DNA of 64,000 nt, taken from Streptomyces sp. BK340 (lineage in GTDB: Bacteria; Actinomycetota; Actinomycetes; Streptomycetales; Streptomycetaceae). Of the stretch, positions 49,348 through 58,916 are shown one piece after another. The DNA is taken from contig NZ_VISR01000003.1 of assembly GCF_007827595.1 (NCBI RefSeq), forward strand, positions 1 to 64,000. Direction: 5' to 3'. Within the stretch, counting starts at the first letter, position 1, and each line of letters begins with the position of its first letter. The position numbers and the translations under genes were made by a program. Below the pieces are notes generated by a model. That model had not been told where the DNA came from and searched no databases. It saw only the letters and a list, made by a program, of their open reading frames with translations.

Positions 49348-50807
49348 GCGCGGGCGTGAAGTCGTACGCCGCCGTCGATCTGGGCGCGTCCAGCGGGCGA
49401 GTGATGGTCGGGCGGGTCGGGTACGACACGCTGGAGCTGAGCGAGGCGCACCGCTTCCCGAACCGGCCGGTGCGGGTCCCGGAGGGGCTGCGCTGGGACG
49501 TCCTCGCGCTGTACGCAGGTGTGCTGGACGGGCTGCGGGCGGCCGGTGCCCACTGCGGTGGACGACCCGACTCCGTCGGCATCGACAGCTGGGCCGTTGA
49601 CCACGGTCTGCTGGACGCCGACGGGGCCCTGCTGGGCAACCCGGTGCACTACCGCGACGCCCGCACCGAGGGTGTCGCGCAGAAGGTGTGGGCGAGCGTG
49701 CCGGCCGCCGAGCTGTACGCGGCGACCGGGTTGCAGTACGCCCCCTTCAACACGCTGTACCAGCTCGCGGCGGCCCGCTCGACCGCCCGGTTCGCCCACG
49801 CGAGGCGGCTGTTGCTCATCCCGGACCTGCTGACGTACTGGCTGACCGGCGAGCAGGGCACCGAGCTGACCAACGCCTCCACCACCCAGCTGATCGATCC
49901 CCGGACGCGCTCGTGGTCGTACGACGTCGCCGAGCGGCTGGGGATCGACCTCGGGCTGTTCGCGCCGCTGCGGCAGCCGGGCGACCCGGCGGGTGTGCTG
50001 CGGGCGGCGGTGCTGGCGGAGACGGGGCTCACGGGTCCGGTGCCGGTGACGGCCGTCGGGTCGCACGACACCGCTTCGGCGGTGGCCGCGGTGCCGGCAG
50101 CCGGTGAACGCTTCGCCTACATCTGCACCGGCACCTGGTCCCTGGCCGGCCTGGAGCTGGACGCGCCGGTGCTCACCGAGGAGAGCCGGGCCGCGAACTT
50201 CACCAATGAGCTGGGGCTCGACGGCACGGTGCGCTATCTGCGCAACATCATGGGGCTGTGGCTGCTCCAGGAGTGCGTACGGGCCTGGGGCGAGCCCGGT
50301 CTGGGGCTGCTGCTGCGCGAGGCCGCCGGCGTGCCGGCACTGCGGTCGGTCGTCGACGCGGGGGACGAGGCGTTCCTGGCTCCGGGGCGGATGCCGGAGC
50401 GGATCGCCGAGGCGTGCCGGGCCTCGGGACAGCCGGTGCCCGGCACACGGGCCGAGATCACGCGGTGCATCCTCGACTCGCTGGCCCTCGCCCACCGCAG
50501 GGCCGTCGAGGACGCGCAGCGGCTGGCCGACCATCCGGTGGACGTCGTGTACGTCGTCGGGGGCGGAACGCGTAATGCGCTGCTGTGTCAGCTGACGGCC
50601 GACGCGTGCGGGTTGCCCGTGGTGGCGGGCGCCACGGAGGCGGCGGCCCTCGGCAACGTCCTCGTACAGGCCCGCGCCCACGGGCTGGTCGGTGACCTCG
50701 GCGGCATGCGCCGGCTGCTCGTCCGTACCCAGTCGCTGACCCGGTACGCGCCCCGGGGCGACACCGCGCGCTGGCGGGAGGCCCAGGCCCGGCTCGCCAC
50801 GCGGTGA
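49344..50807 (+). CDS. rhaB: rhamnulokinase (FGGY family)
   Basis: 487 residues. YAAVDLGASSGRVMVGRV (ATP phosphate loop), SVGIDSWAVDHGLLDADGAL, the catalytic segment VTAVGSHDTASAVAAVPA with its Asp, YICTGTWSLAGLELDAPVLTEESRAANFTNELG and VVYVVGGGTRNALLCQLTADACG are those of RhaB. It phosphorylates L-rhamnulose at C1 with ATP. GTG 49344 overlaps the preceding stop (GTGA). Last gene of the rhamnose metabolic operon. Confidence 0.93.
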   Translation: MSAGVKSYAAVDLGASSGRVMVGRVGYDTLELSEAHRFPNRPVRVPEGLRWDVLALYAGVLDGLRAAGAHCGGRPDSVGIDSWAVDHGLLDADGALLGNPVHYRDARTEGVAQKVWASVPAAELYAATGLQYAPFNTLYQLAAARSTARFAHARRLLLIPDLLTYWLTGEQGTELTNASTTQLIDPRTRSWSYDVAERLGIDLGLFAPLRQPGDPAGVLRAAVLAETGLTGPVPVTAVGSHDTASAVAAVPAAGERFAYICTGTWSLAGLELDAPVLTEESRAANFTNELGLDGTVRYLRNIMGLWLLQECVRAWGEPGLGLLLREAAGVPALRSVVDAGDEAFLAPGRMPERIAEACRASGQPVPGTRAEITRCILDSLALAHRRAVEDAQRLADHPVDVVYVVGGGTRNALLCQLTADACGLPVVAGATEAAALGNVLVQARAHGLVGDLGGMRRLLVRTQSLTRYAPRGDTARWREAQARLATR

Positions 50808-50879
50808 GTCGCCCTCTGCCCCCGGCGGTGTCCGCCCATTACCCTGCACTCGTCCGATGACCGACCCCGAGGAGCCGCG

Positions 50880-51635
50880 ATGCGTGTCGCCCTGTTCCTG
50901 ACCTGTGTCAACGACACGCTCTATCCGGACACCGGCCGAGCGGTGGTGAAGCTGCTGACCAGGCTGGGTGTCGAGGTCGACTTCCCGATGGCGCAGACGT
51001 GTTGCGGGCAGGCGCACTACAACACCGGTTACCGGCATGAGGCGGAACCCCTGGCCCGGCATTTCTCCGATGTCTTCGGGGAGTACGAGGCCGTCGTGAC
51101 CCCGTCCGGGTCGTGCGGGGCGATGGTGCGGGAGCTGTATCCGAGGATGGGCGAGCGGGCGCGGGCCGAGGGGCGCGGGGACGGCCTCGCCCGGACGCTG
51201 GCGCCCGTGGTCCCCAGGACCTTCGAGCTGACCGAGTTCCTGGTGGACGTGCTGGGCGTGACGGACGTGGGCGCGTACTACCCGCACAAGGTCACCTACC
51301 ATCCGACCTGTCACGGCCTGCGCGGTCTCGGGCTCGGCGACCGGCCCCGGCGGCTCCTGCAGGCCGTCGGGGGGCTGGAGTTGGCCGAGCTGCCGGGGGC
51401 CGAGGAGTGCTGCGGGTTCGGCGGGACCTTCGCGTTGAAGAACGCCGAGGTCTCGGCGGCGATGGGCGCCGACAAGGTCCGCAACGCGGAGTCGACCGGC
51501 GCCGAGGTGCTGTGCGCGGCCGACAACTCGTGCCTGATGCACATCGGCGGGACCATGACCCGGCTCCAGGTGGGCATGCGGCCGGTGCACATCGCGGAGA
51601 TCCTGGCGAGCACGGAGGAGGAACCGGCGGTATGA
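50880..51635 (+). CDS. lutA: lactate utilisation Fe-S protein A
   Basis: 251 residues with the two cysteine-rich (CCG) domains of LutA/LldE. The first holds FPMAQTCCGQAHYNTG, the second HPTCHGLRGLGLG and ECCGFGGTFALKNAEVS...CLMHIGG. It works with LutB and LutC to oxidise L-lactate to pyruvate. ATG 50880 has a GAGGAG site. It is 72 bases after rhaB on the same strand, and the lactate formed by RhaEW is its likely substrate. Confidence 0.93.
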   Translation: MRVALFLTCVNDTLYPDTGRAVVKLLTRLGVEVDFPMAQTCCGQAHYNTGYRHEAEPLARHFSDVFGEYEAVVTPSGSCGAMVRELYPRMGERARAEGRGDGLARTLAPVVPRTFELTEFLVDVLGVTDVGAYYPHKVTYHPTCHGLRGLGLGDRPRRLLQAVGGLELAELPGAEECCGFGGTFALKNAEVSAAMGADKVRNAESTGAEVLCAADNSCLMHIGGTMTRLQVGMRPVHIAEILASTEEEPAV

Positions 51636-53110
51636 GCGGGACGTTCGTCGGCATGCCGGCCTTTCCGGAGGCGGCGCACGATGCCGTCGGCAACCAGACC
51701 CTGCGCGGCAATCTCCGCCACGCCACGCACACCATCCGCGCCAAACGGGCCAGGGCGGTCGCCGAGTTGTCCGACTGGGCGGAGCTGCGGGAGGCGGGCC
51801 GGGCCGTCAAGGACCACACCCTGCGCCATCTGGACCGCTATCTGGTGCAGTTGGAGGAGGCGGTCACGGCCGCCGGGGGTACGGTCCACTGGGCGGCGGA
51901 CGCCGACGAGGCGAACCGGATCGTCGCCGAACTCGTCCTGGCCACCGGCGAGTCGGAGGTCGTCAAGGTCAAGTCCATGGCCACGCAGGAGATCGGTCTC
52001 AACGAGGCTCTGGAGGCGGAGGGCATCCGCGCCTACGAGACCGATCTCGCCGAGCTGATCGTGCAGTTGGGCAAGGACCGGCCCTCGCACATCCTGGTCC
52101 CGGCCATCCACCGCAACCGGGGCGAGATCCGGGACATCTTCCGCAGGGAGATGGGCGAGTGGGGCCGCCCCGCCCCCGAAGGCCTCACCGACACACCCGC
52201 CGAACTCGCCGAGGCCGCGCGGCTGCACCTGCGGGAGAAGTTCCTGCGCGCCGAGGTCGGCATCTCCGGCGCCAACTTCATGGTCGCGGAGACCGGAACG
52301 CTGGTGGTCGTGGAGTCCGAGGGCAACGGCCGGATGTGCCTCACCCTCCCGGAGACGCTGATCTCGGTCGTCGGCATCGAGAAGATCGTCCCCACCTGGC
52401 GCGACCTGGAGATCTTCCTGCAGACCCTCCCCCGCTCCTCCACGGCCGAGCGCATGAACCCGTACACGAGCATGTGGACGGGCACGACGGACGAGGACGG
52501 ACCGCGGACCTTCCACCTGGTCCTGCTCGACAACGGCCGCACCGACACCCTCGCCGACCGGGTCGGCCGCCAGGCGCTTCGCTGCATCCGCTGCTCGGCC
52601 TGCCTGAACGTGTGCCCGGTGTACGAGCGGGCGGGCGGGCACGCGTACGGGTCGGTCTACCCGGGCCCGATCGGGGCGATCCTGAGCCCCCAGCTCCGGG
52701 GCACGGCGAGCGAGATCGACGCCTCGCTGCCGTACGCGTCCTCGCTGTGCGGCGCCTGCTACGAGGTCTGCCCCGTCGCCATCGACATCCCCGAGGTGCT
52801 GGTGCATCTGCGGGAGCGGGTCGTGGAGGGCGGTCCGGCGGTCCGGGAGGGCAACAGGGTGGTCCTGAAGCCCGCGAAGGGGCACGCGGCCGAGCGGGCG
52901 GCCATGCGGGCGGCCCGCTGGGCGTTCGCACATCCGGGGGCGTTGCGGGCGGGGCAGCGGATCGCTTCGCGGACCCGCCGTTTCCACCCACGATCACTCC
53001 CCGGCCCCGGCAAGGCCTGGAGCGCCTCCCGCGACCTGCCACCGGTGCCCGCGGAACCGTTCCGGGACTGGTGGCAGCGCACGGACGGCGGAAAGAAGGG
53101 CGCGAAGTGA
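51632..53110 (+). CDS. lutB: lactate utilisation Fe-S protein B
   Basis: 492 residues. The N-terminal LUD-like part (LSDWAELREAGRAVKDHTLRHLD, ATQEIGLNEALEAEGI, GISGANFMVAETGTLVVVESEGNGR) is followed by a ferredoxin-like domain with two 4Fe-4S motifs: CIRCSACLNVCPVYERAGG and CGACYEVCPVAIDIPEV. The second cluster's last Cys is before P-V-A-I-D-I-P. It passes electrons from lactate to the quinone pool with LutA/C. Its start overlaps the lutA stop (ATGA). Confidence 0.94.
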   Translation: MSGTFVGMPAFPEAAHDAVGNQTLRGNLRHATHTIRAKRARAVAELSDWAELREAGRAVKDHTLRHLDRYLVQLEEAVTAAGGTVHWAADADEANRIVAELVLATGESEVVKVKSMATQEIGLNEALEAEGIRAYETDLAELIVQLGKDRPSHILVPAIHRNRGEIRDIFRREMGEWGRPAPEGLTDTPAELAEAARLHLREKFLRAEVGISGANFMVAETGTLVVVESEGNGRMCLTLPETLISVVGIEKIVPTWRDLEIFLQTLPRSSTAERMNPYTSMWTGTTDEDGPRTFHLVLLDNGRTDTLADRVGRQALRCIRCSACLNVCPVYERAGGHAYGSVYPGPIGAILSPQLRGTASEIDASLPYASSLCGACYEVCPVAIDIPEVLVHLRERVVEGGPAVREGNRVVLKPAKGHAAERAAMRAARWAFAHPGALRAGQRIASRTRRFHPRSLPGPGKAWSASRDLPPVPAEPFRDWWQRTDGGKKGAK

Positions 53111-53748
53111 GCAGCAGAGAGCGGATCCTGGGCCGCGTACGGCGCGCCCTGGCGGACGTGCCACCGGACGACACGCCGTACGAGCGGGCAGTTTCCCGGG
53201 AGTATCTGCGGGAGCACGGCGAGCGCACCGTCGAGGAGACGGTGAACCTGCTCGCGGAGAACCTGGCGGACTACCGGGCGATCGTGCACCGCACCACTGA
53301 CGAGGAACTCCCGGACCTCATCATGCGGTTGCTCGCCCAGCGCGGGTCGCGGTACGTGCTCGTCCCCCCTGGGCTCCCGCCGGAGTGGATGTCGGCCGCC
53401 GGTCCCACTCGGGTCCACGACCGTGCGGTGAGCACGCCTCACGAGTTGGACGGGGTGGAGAGCGTGGTCACGGGCTGCGCGGTCGCGATCGCCGAGACCG
53501 GCACGATCGTCCTGGACGGCGGTCCCGATCAGGGCCGGCGCCGGATCAGCCTGATCCCCGACCACCACATCTGCGTCGTCCGCGTCCCCGAGCAGGTCGT
53601 TCCCTCTGTCCCCCGGGCCCTCGACCGTCTTGATCCGGCCCGCCCGTTGACCTGGATCTCCGGCCCGTCGGCCACGAGCGACATCGAACTGGACCGGGTC
53701 GAGGGTGTGCACGGCCCCCGCACCCTGGAGGTCGTCCTCCTGGGCTGA
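53107..53748 (+). CDS. lutC: lactate utilisation protein C (LUD domain)
   Basis: 213 residues of the LUD fold: ERILGRVRRALADV at the start, YVLVPPGLPPEW, GCAVAIAETGTIVLDGGPDQGRRRISLIPDHHICVV and ERxEG-like DIELDRVEGVHGPRTLEVVLL at the end. It completes LutABC. GTG 53107 overlaps lutB's stop (GTGA). The 57-base gap to the next gene shows no terminator I could identify. Confidence 0.93.
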   Translation: MSSRERILGRVRRALADVPPDDTPYERAVSREYLREHGERTVEETVNLLAENLADYRAIVHRTTDEELPDLIMRLLAQRGSRYVLVPPGLPPEWMSAAGPTRVHDRAVSTPHELDGVESVVTGCAVAIAETGTIVLDGGPDQGRRRISLIPDHHICVVRVPEQVVPSVPRALDRLDPARPLTWISGPSATSDIELDRVEGVHGPRTLEVVLLG

Positions 53749-53805
53749 CACTCCGCCGCCCTCTCCTTGGCGCGCCGGCGCGAGCGGTCCCGCTAGCGTG
53801 AGGGA

Positions 53806-54960
53806 ATGATCCGGTTCGAGCAGGTCACCAAGCGGTATCCGGACGGTACGACGGCGGTGGACGGCCTCTCCTTCGAGGTGTCCGAAGGCGAACTCGTGAC
53901 GCTCGTGGGTCCCTCGGGCTGCGGCAAGACGACGACCATGATGATGGTGAACCGGCTGATCGAGCCGACCTCCGGCCGGATCTTCGTGAACGGTGAGGAC
54001 GTCGCGCGGGTGGATCCGGTGCGGCTGCGCCGCCGGATCGGCTATGTCATCCAGCAGGTGGGCCTCTTCCCGCACCGCACGGTGCTGGACAACACGGCGA
54101 CCGTGCCGGCGCTGCTCGGCTGGAAGCGGGCGAAGGCGCGGGCCCGGGCGGCAGAGCTGCTCGATCTGGTGGGCCTCGACCCGAAGACGTACGGGCCGCG
54201 CTATCCGGAGCAGCTCTCCGGCGGCCAGCGGCAGCGCGTGGGCGTGGCGCGGGCGCTCGCGGCCGATCCGCCGGTGCTGCTGATGGACGAGCCGTTCGGC
54301 GCGGTGGACCCCGTGGTGCGGGAGCAGTTGCAGGACGAGTTCCTGCGGATGCAGGCCGCGGTGCGCAAGACGGTGCTGCTGGTCACGCACGACATCGAGG
54401 AGGCGGTCCGGCTCGGTGACCGTATCGCCGTGTACGGACAGGGGCGCATCGAGCAGTTCGACACGCCGGGTGCGGTGCTCGGCTCGCCCGCCACGCCGTA
54501 CGTCGCCTCCTTCGTGGGCACGGACCGGGGGCTGAAGCGGCTGTCGGTCACCGAGATCGAGCCGGACGATCTCGAACAGCCGCCGGTGGCCCGGCCGGCC
54601 GAGTCCGCCGAGCGTGCCGTGCAGCGGCTGCGGGCCGAGGGTGCCCGGTGGGCGGTGGTCCTCGACGCGCACGGCGATCTGCACGGCTGGGTCGGCATCG
54701 ACGAGCTGGCCGCGGGCGGCACGGTCGGGGACCGCGCGCACCGGATGACGGCATGGGTGCCGGTGGGTGCCCCGCTGAAGCAGGCGTTCGGGGTGATGCT
54801 CCAGTACGACGCCGGGTGGGTCGCCGTGCTGGACGGGGCCCGCTTCCTGGGCGTGCTGACCCCGGCGAAGCTGCACGAGGCGCTGCGCCGCTCGGTGGAC
54901 GCGGACGCCCGGGGTGTCGCGCGGGGGCAGGTGGCGTTCGACTCGGTCTCGGACGCGTGA
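53806..54960 (+). CDS. OpuC-type ABC transporter ATPase (glycine betaine/choline)
   Basis: 384 residues. Walker A GPSGCGKTTTMMMVN near residue 36, Q-loop YVIQQVGLFPHRTV, signature LSGGQRQRVGVARAL, Walker B VLLMDEPFGAVDP, and a C-terminal region with paired CBS domains (about 265-375: ARWAVVLDAHGDLHGWVGI, WVAVLDGARFLGVLTPAKL) that senses ionic strength in OpuA/OpuC systems. It powers uptake of betaine or choline. The gene stands alone on the plus strand and ends 10 bases before the convergent binding-protein gene, so the ATPase and membrane genes are on separate transcripts. Confidence 0.9.
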   Translation: MIRFEQVTKRYPDGTTAVDGLSFEVSEGELVTLVGPSGCGKTTTMMMVNRLIEPTSGRIFVNGEDVARVDPVRLRRRIGYVIQQVGLFPHRTVLDNTATVPALLGWKRAKARARAAELLDLVGLDPKTYGPRYPEQLSGGQRQRVGVARALAADPPVLLMDEPFGAVDPVVREQLQDEFLRMQAAVRKTVLLVTHDIEEAVRLGDRIAVYGQGRIEQFDTPGAVLGSPATPYVASFVGTDRGLKRLSVTEIEPDDLEQPPVARPAESAERAVQRLRAEGARWAVVLDAHGDLHGWVGIDELAAGGTVGDRAHRMTAWVPVGAPLKQAFGVMLQYDAGWVAVLDGARFLGVLTPAKLHEALRRSVDADARGVARGQVAFDSVSDA

Positions 54961-54969
54961 GGCGGGCCG

Positions 54970-55911
54970 TCACTTCAGCAGGCCCTTGTCCTGCAGGTAG
55001 GTCCGGGCCACCTCGGCAGGCAGCCGGCGCCAGCTGTCGACCTGCCGGTTCATGTCCGCCAGGTCCGCGGTCGTGAGGACGTCGTTGAGCCTGCCCAGCG
55101 CCTTGGCCACGCCCGCGCTGCCCGCGCGGGCGCGGTTGACGACCGGGACGACGTGGTCGGCGTTCTGCAGGTGCTTGTCGTCGGCGAGCAGGACCAGGCC
55201 GAACCGGTCGAGGGTGGCGTCGGTCGAGGTGGTCAGCACCATCTGGTCGCGGCCGTCCTGCACGGCCCGCTTGGCCTGGGTGGTGCCGACGCCCTTCGGG
55301 TCGACCCCGGTGATGTCGATGCCGTAGACCTTCTTCAGCCCCGGCTCGCAGTAAGGACGTTGGACGCACTCGTCACCGGCGGCGAGCCGTACCTTCAGCT
55401 TCGAGGCGCCGAGGTCGCTGAGGGTCTTGAGGTGGTGCCGGCGGGCGTAGTCGGCGGTCACCGCGAAGGCGTTCTGGTCCACCGCGCGACCGGGCGGAAG
55501 GACGGTGAGTCCGCGGGGTGCGGCGAGGTTCCGCAGGGCCTTCATCGTGGCGTCGAGGTCGGGTGAGCCGACGGGTTTCGCGTCGGCGCCGTGGGTCTTG
55601 GCGTTCAGCCAGTCGGCGAGGGTGGCCGCGTACTCGGGCACGACGTCGATCTGACCGGCCTCCAGGGCCGGTTCGTACAGCTCCCGGTTGGCGACCGTGA
55701 TGATCGAGGTCTTGTAACCGGCCTGGTTCAGCAGCTGGGCGTACAGCTGGGCGAGCAGGTCGCTCTCGGTGAAGCCGGCCGTGCCGATGGTCAGGTGGTG
55801 GCTGTCACCGGGCGATGCGGTGACCGCGCCGCGGTTCTCCAGGGAGGGGCCGGTGGAGCAGGCGGTCAGGGCGAGGAGCCCGGCCGCCGTGATCGCGGTG
55901 CGGCCTCTCAT
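54970..55911 (-). CDS. OpuC-type substrate-binding lipoprotein
   Basis: 313 residues. LLALTACSTG gives a lipobox (Cys about 18). The mature part is an OpuAC-like quaternary-ammonium binding protein: LTIGTAGFTESDLLAQLYAQLLNQAGY, EAGQIDVVPEYAATLADWLN, VTADYARRHHLKTLSDLG and DRFGLVLLADDKHLQNADHVVPVVNR. It binds betaine, choline or related amines outside the membrane. It is the third gene of the minus-strand operon; its start overlaps the permease stop. Confidence 0.9.
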   Translation of the reverse strand: MRGRTAITAAGLLALTACSTGPSLENRGAVTASPGDSHHLTIGTAGFTESDLLAQLYAQLLNQAGYKTSIITVANRELYEPALEAGQIDVVPEYAATLADWLNAKTHGADAKPVGSPDLDATMKALRNLAAPRGLTVLPPGRAVDQNAFAVTADYARRHHLKTLSDLGASKLKVRLAAGDECVQRPYCEPGLKKVYGIDITGVDPKGVGTTQAKRAVQDGRDQMVLTTSTDATLDRFGLVLLADDKHLQNADHVVPVVNRARAGSAGVAKALGRLNDVLTTADLADMNRQVDSWRRLPAEVARTYLQDKGLLK

Positions 55912-56579
55912 CGGCCGCCCCTGGCCCAGGCCGGTGCCAGGCGTTCGGAGACCTCGAAGACGGCCTCGACGACCAGCGCGAACACGGCGACGAGGAGGGC
56001 CCCGGCGACCACCATGGGCGTGCTGGCCAGGTTGAAGCCGGCCGTGATGATCCGGCCCAGTCCGCCGCCGCCCGCGAGTGCGGCGATGGTGACGGTGGCG
56101 ACGAGCTGGACGGCGGCGATCCGCACCCCGTTGAGGACCATCGGGAGCGAAAGGGGCAGCTCCACGTGAAACAGCGTCTGCCGCCCGGTCATCCCCATGC
56201 CCCGCGCCGCCTGTACGACGCTCCGGTCGACCTCGCGCATGCCGACGTAGGCGTTGGTGAGCAGGGGCGGCACGGCGAACAGCACCAGGGCGACCACGGT
56301 CGGCCCCTCGCCCCACTTCCCGACCGGGGTCAGCAGGAGCAGGACCAGCACCGCGAAGGTGGGGACGGCCCGGCCGACGTTGGAGATGTTGACGGCGAGC
56401 GCGCCGCCCCTGCCCAGGTGGCCGAGGACCAGCGCGACGGGCAGCGCGATCAGGCAGCTGATGACCAGGCAGACGACGGTGAGCACCAGATGCTGGAGCA
56501 GCCGGTGCCGGACGCCGTCGTCGCCGGACCAGTGGGCGGGGTCGGCCAGCCAGTCCCAGGCGGCACCGAGGGTGTTCAT
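55908..56579 (-). CDS. OpuC-type permease
   Basis: 223 residues with 5-6 transmembrane helices. VAVNISNVGRAVPTFAVLVLLLLTP and PPLLTNAYVGMREVDRSVVQAARGMGMTGRQTLFHVELPLSLP contain the EAA-type loop of binding-protein-dependent permeases (EVD-A-ARGMG-x(8)-E-L-P). Works with the second permease below. Both ends overlap neighbours (ATGA). Confidence 0.9.
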   Translation of the reverse strand: MNTLGAAWDWLADPAHWSGDDGVRHRLLQHLVLTVVCLVISCLIALPVALVLGHLGRGGALAVNISNVGRAVPTFAVLVLLLLTPVGKWGEGPTVVALVLFAVPPLLTNAYVGMREVDRSVVQAARGMGMTGRQTLFHVELPLSLPMVLNGVRIAAVQLVATVTIAALAGGGGLGRIITAGFNLASTPMVVAGALLVAVFALVVEAVFEVSERLAPAWARGGR

Positions 56580-57256
56580 CCGCGGGCCGCCCTCGCCCAG
56601 GGGGTGATCAGCCACTGCACGCCGAGCAGGAGGAGGTCGGCGGTGACGGCGATCAGTACGCACAGCACGGACGCGGTGAGCACCTGGGCCTTGAAGTAGG
56701 TGTTCATGCCCGAGTAGATCAGGTTGCCGAGGCCGCCGAAGCCGACGATCGCGCCGACCGTGACCAGGGAGACCGCCGAGACGGTCGCGATGCGCAGCCC
56801 GGCCATCGCGGCGGGCAGGGCCAGGGGCAGCTCGACGGTGAGCAGCAGCCGGATCGGACCGTAGCCGAGGCCGCGCGCCGCCTGCCGGGTCTCCTCGGGG
56901 ACCGCGCGCAGCCCGGCCAGGATGTTGCGCACCAGCAGGGTGAGCGAGTAGAGCACAAGTCCCGCGACGACCAGGGTGGCCGAGAGGCCGTAGAGGGGCA
57001 GGAGCAGGGAGAACATCGCCAGGGACGGGATGGTGTAGAGGATCGTGGTCACGCCGAGGACCGGACCGGCCGCCAAGGCCCAGCGGCGGGCCAGTACCGC
57101 GAGCGGCAGGGCGATGACGAGCCCGATGAGGACCGACACCGACGTCAGCCGGAGGTGCTGGACGACCGCGTCGAGGAGGATCTGGCGGCGGGTGGTCAGA
57201 TAGGCGCCGCAGATCCACTCGTTGCGCGCGAGGCAGTCGTCCGGGGGCGCGGTCAC
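56576..57256 (-). CDS. OpuC-type permease
   Basis: 226 residues. LRLTSVSVLIGLVIALPLAVLARR, TTILYTIPSLAMFSLLLPLYG and TLLVRNILAGLRAVPEETRQAARGLGYGPIRLLLTVELPLALP show the same permease fold and EAA loop. GTG 57256 opens the minus-strand operon. A N-terminal CX7C-like pair (CLARNEWICGAY) precedes the first helix. Confidence 0.9.
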   Translation of the reverse strand: MTAPPDDCLARNEWICGAYLTTRRQILLDAVVQHLRLTSVSVLIGLVIALPLAVLARRWALAAGPVLGVTTILYTIPSLAMFSLLLPLYGLSATLVVAGLVLYSLTLLVRNILAGLRAVPEETRQAARGLGYGPIRLLLTVELPLALPAAMAGLRIATVSAVSLVTVGAIVGFGGLGNLIYSGMNTYFKAQVLTASVLCVLIAVTADLLLLGVQWLITPWARAARG

Positions 57257-57332
57257 GCATCCATTGCACCGGGCGGGCGAGCGGGGCGGCGCGTTGTGGT
57301 GGCCCGTACGGGGTGGGGCCGTCCGGTGCGGG

Positions 57333-57905
57333 CTACCGCATCGCGGCGGCGTCCATGAGCGCGGTCACCGTCGCGGTGACGAGTCCGTCGTCCAGTCGTT
57401 CCACGCGGGCTCCGGCGCGGGCGCTGGCCCCGTCGAAGATCAGCATCAGCTGGCGGGCGAGCAGCTCGGGGTCCCGGGCGCCGCCTTCCTCCGCCTGCGT
57501 GCGGAACATCTCCGCGAGATGCTCCTTGGCCGCGCGGGCGACCTGGCTCGCCGGGTGCTCCGGGTCCTTCAGCTCGACCAGTACGGCCAGGTAGGGGCAG
57601 CCGCAGTAGTCGGGTTCGGCGGAGGCCTTCTCGACCTGTTCGAAGACGTACAGGATGCGCTCGCGCGGTGTCCCGGCCACCGGGTCGGGGGGCATCAGCA
57701 GGGCCTGGTAGCGGGGCAGGCGTCGCTCGAGGCTGGCGGCCAGCATCTCGTCCTTGCTCTCGAAGAGCTGGTACATCGACCGCTTCGAGACGCCGGCCGT
57801 ACGGCACAGCGCCTCGACGCCGACGGAGACACCGTCGCGGTAGAAGAGCCGGTCGGCCGCGTCGAGCAGCCGGTCTCGGGAGGACGCCTTGTCCGTGGTG
57901 GGCAT
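57333..57905 (-). CDS. TetR-family repressor
   Basis: 190 residues. HTH at about residues 9-55 (RDRLLDAADRLFYRDGVSVGVEALCRTAG, VSKRSMYQLFESKDEMLAASL). The C-terminal domain (EPDYCGCPYLAVLVELKDPEHPAS, LMLIFDGASARAGARVERLDDG) belongs to the subgroup with a conserved GCPY motif. It is divergent from the MoxR-VWA pair; palindromes at 57939 and 57997 lie between. The OpuC operon starts 76 bases downstream in the same direction, so it could be read together with it. Confidence 0.9.
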   Translation of the reverse strand: MPTTDKASSRDRLLDAADRLFYRDGVSVGVEALCRTAGVSKRSMYQLFESKDEMLAASLERRLPRYQALLMPPDPVAGTPRERILYVFEQVEKASAEPDYCGCPYLAVLVELKDPEHPASQVARAAKEHLAEMFRTQAEEGGARDPELLARQLMLIFDGASARAGARVERLDDGLVTATVTALMDAAAMR

Positions 57906-57938
57906 ACGGCGAGGTTACCGCGTCCGGGACGAAAGGAA

Positions 57939-58004
57939 ACCGATCGGTATACATCCCGCCGGACGCCCGAGGAATTCCGTGACAAGGTAGGTGAACAAGC
58001 GCTT
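57939..58004. promoter_or_regulatory. two palindromes between TetR and MoxR genes
   Basis: ACCGATCGGT (57939-57948) is a perfect 10-bp palindrome 34 bases before the TetR ATG, a typical TetR half-site pair. AAGCGCTT (57997-58004), inside GAACAAGCGCTTAGATAG, is a second one nearer moxR. Confidence 0.55.
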
Positions 58005-58058
58005 AGATAGTTCCCTGACGCAGACCGGACGCAGATACCGAACCAGCCGGAGGCCCCG

Positions 58059-58912
<854 letters not shown>

Positions 58913-58916
<4 letters not shown>

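Noticed and set aside
53806..57256. A proline or carnitine transporter
   Set aside because: The binding-protein and CBS-containing ATPase patterns fit quaternary ammonium OpuC systems, but the exact solute cannot be told, so no specific gene symbol was given.
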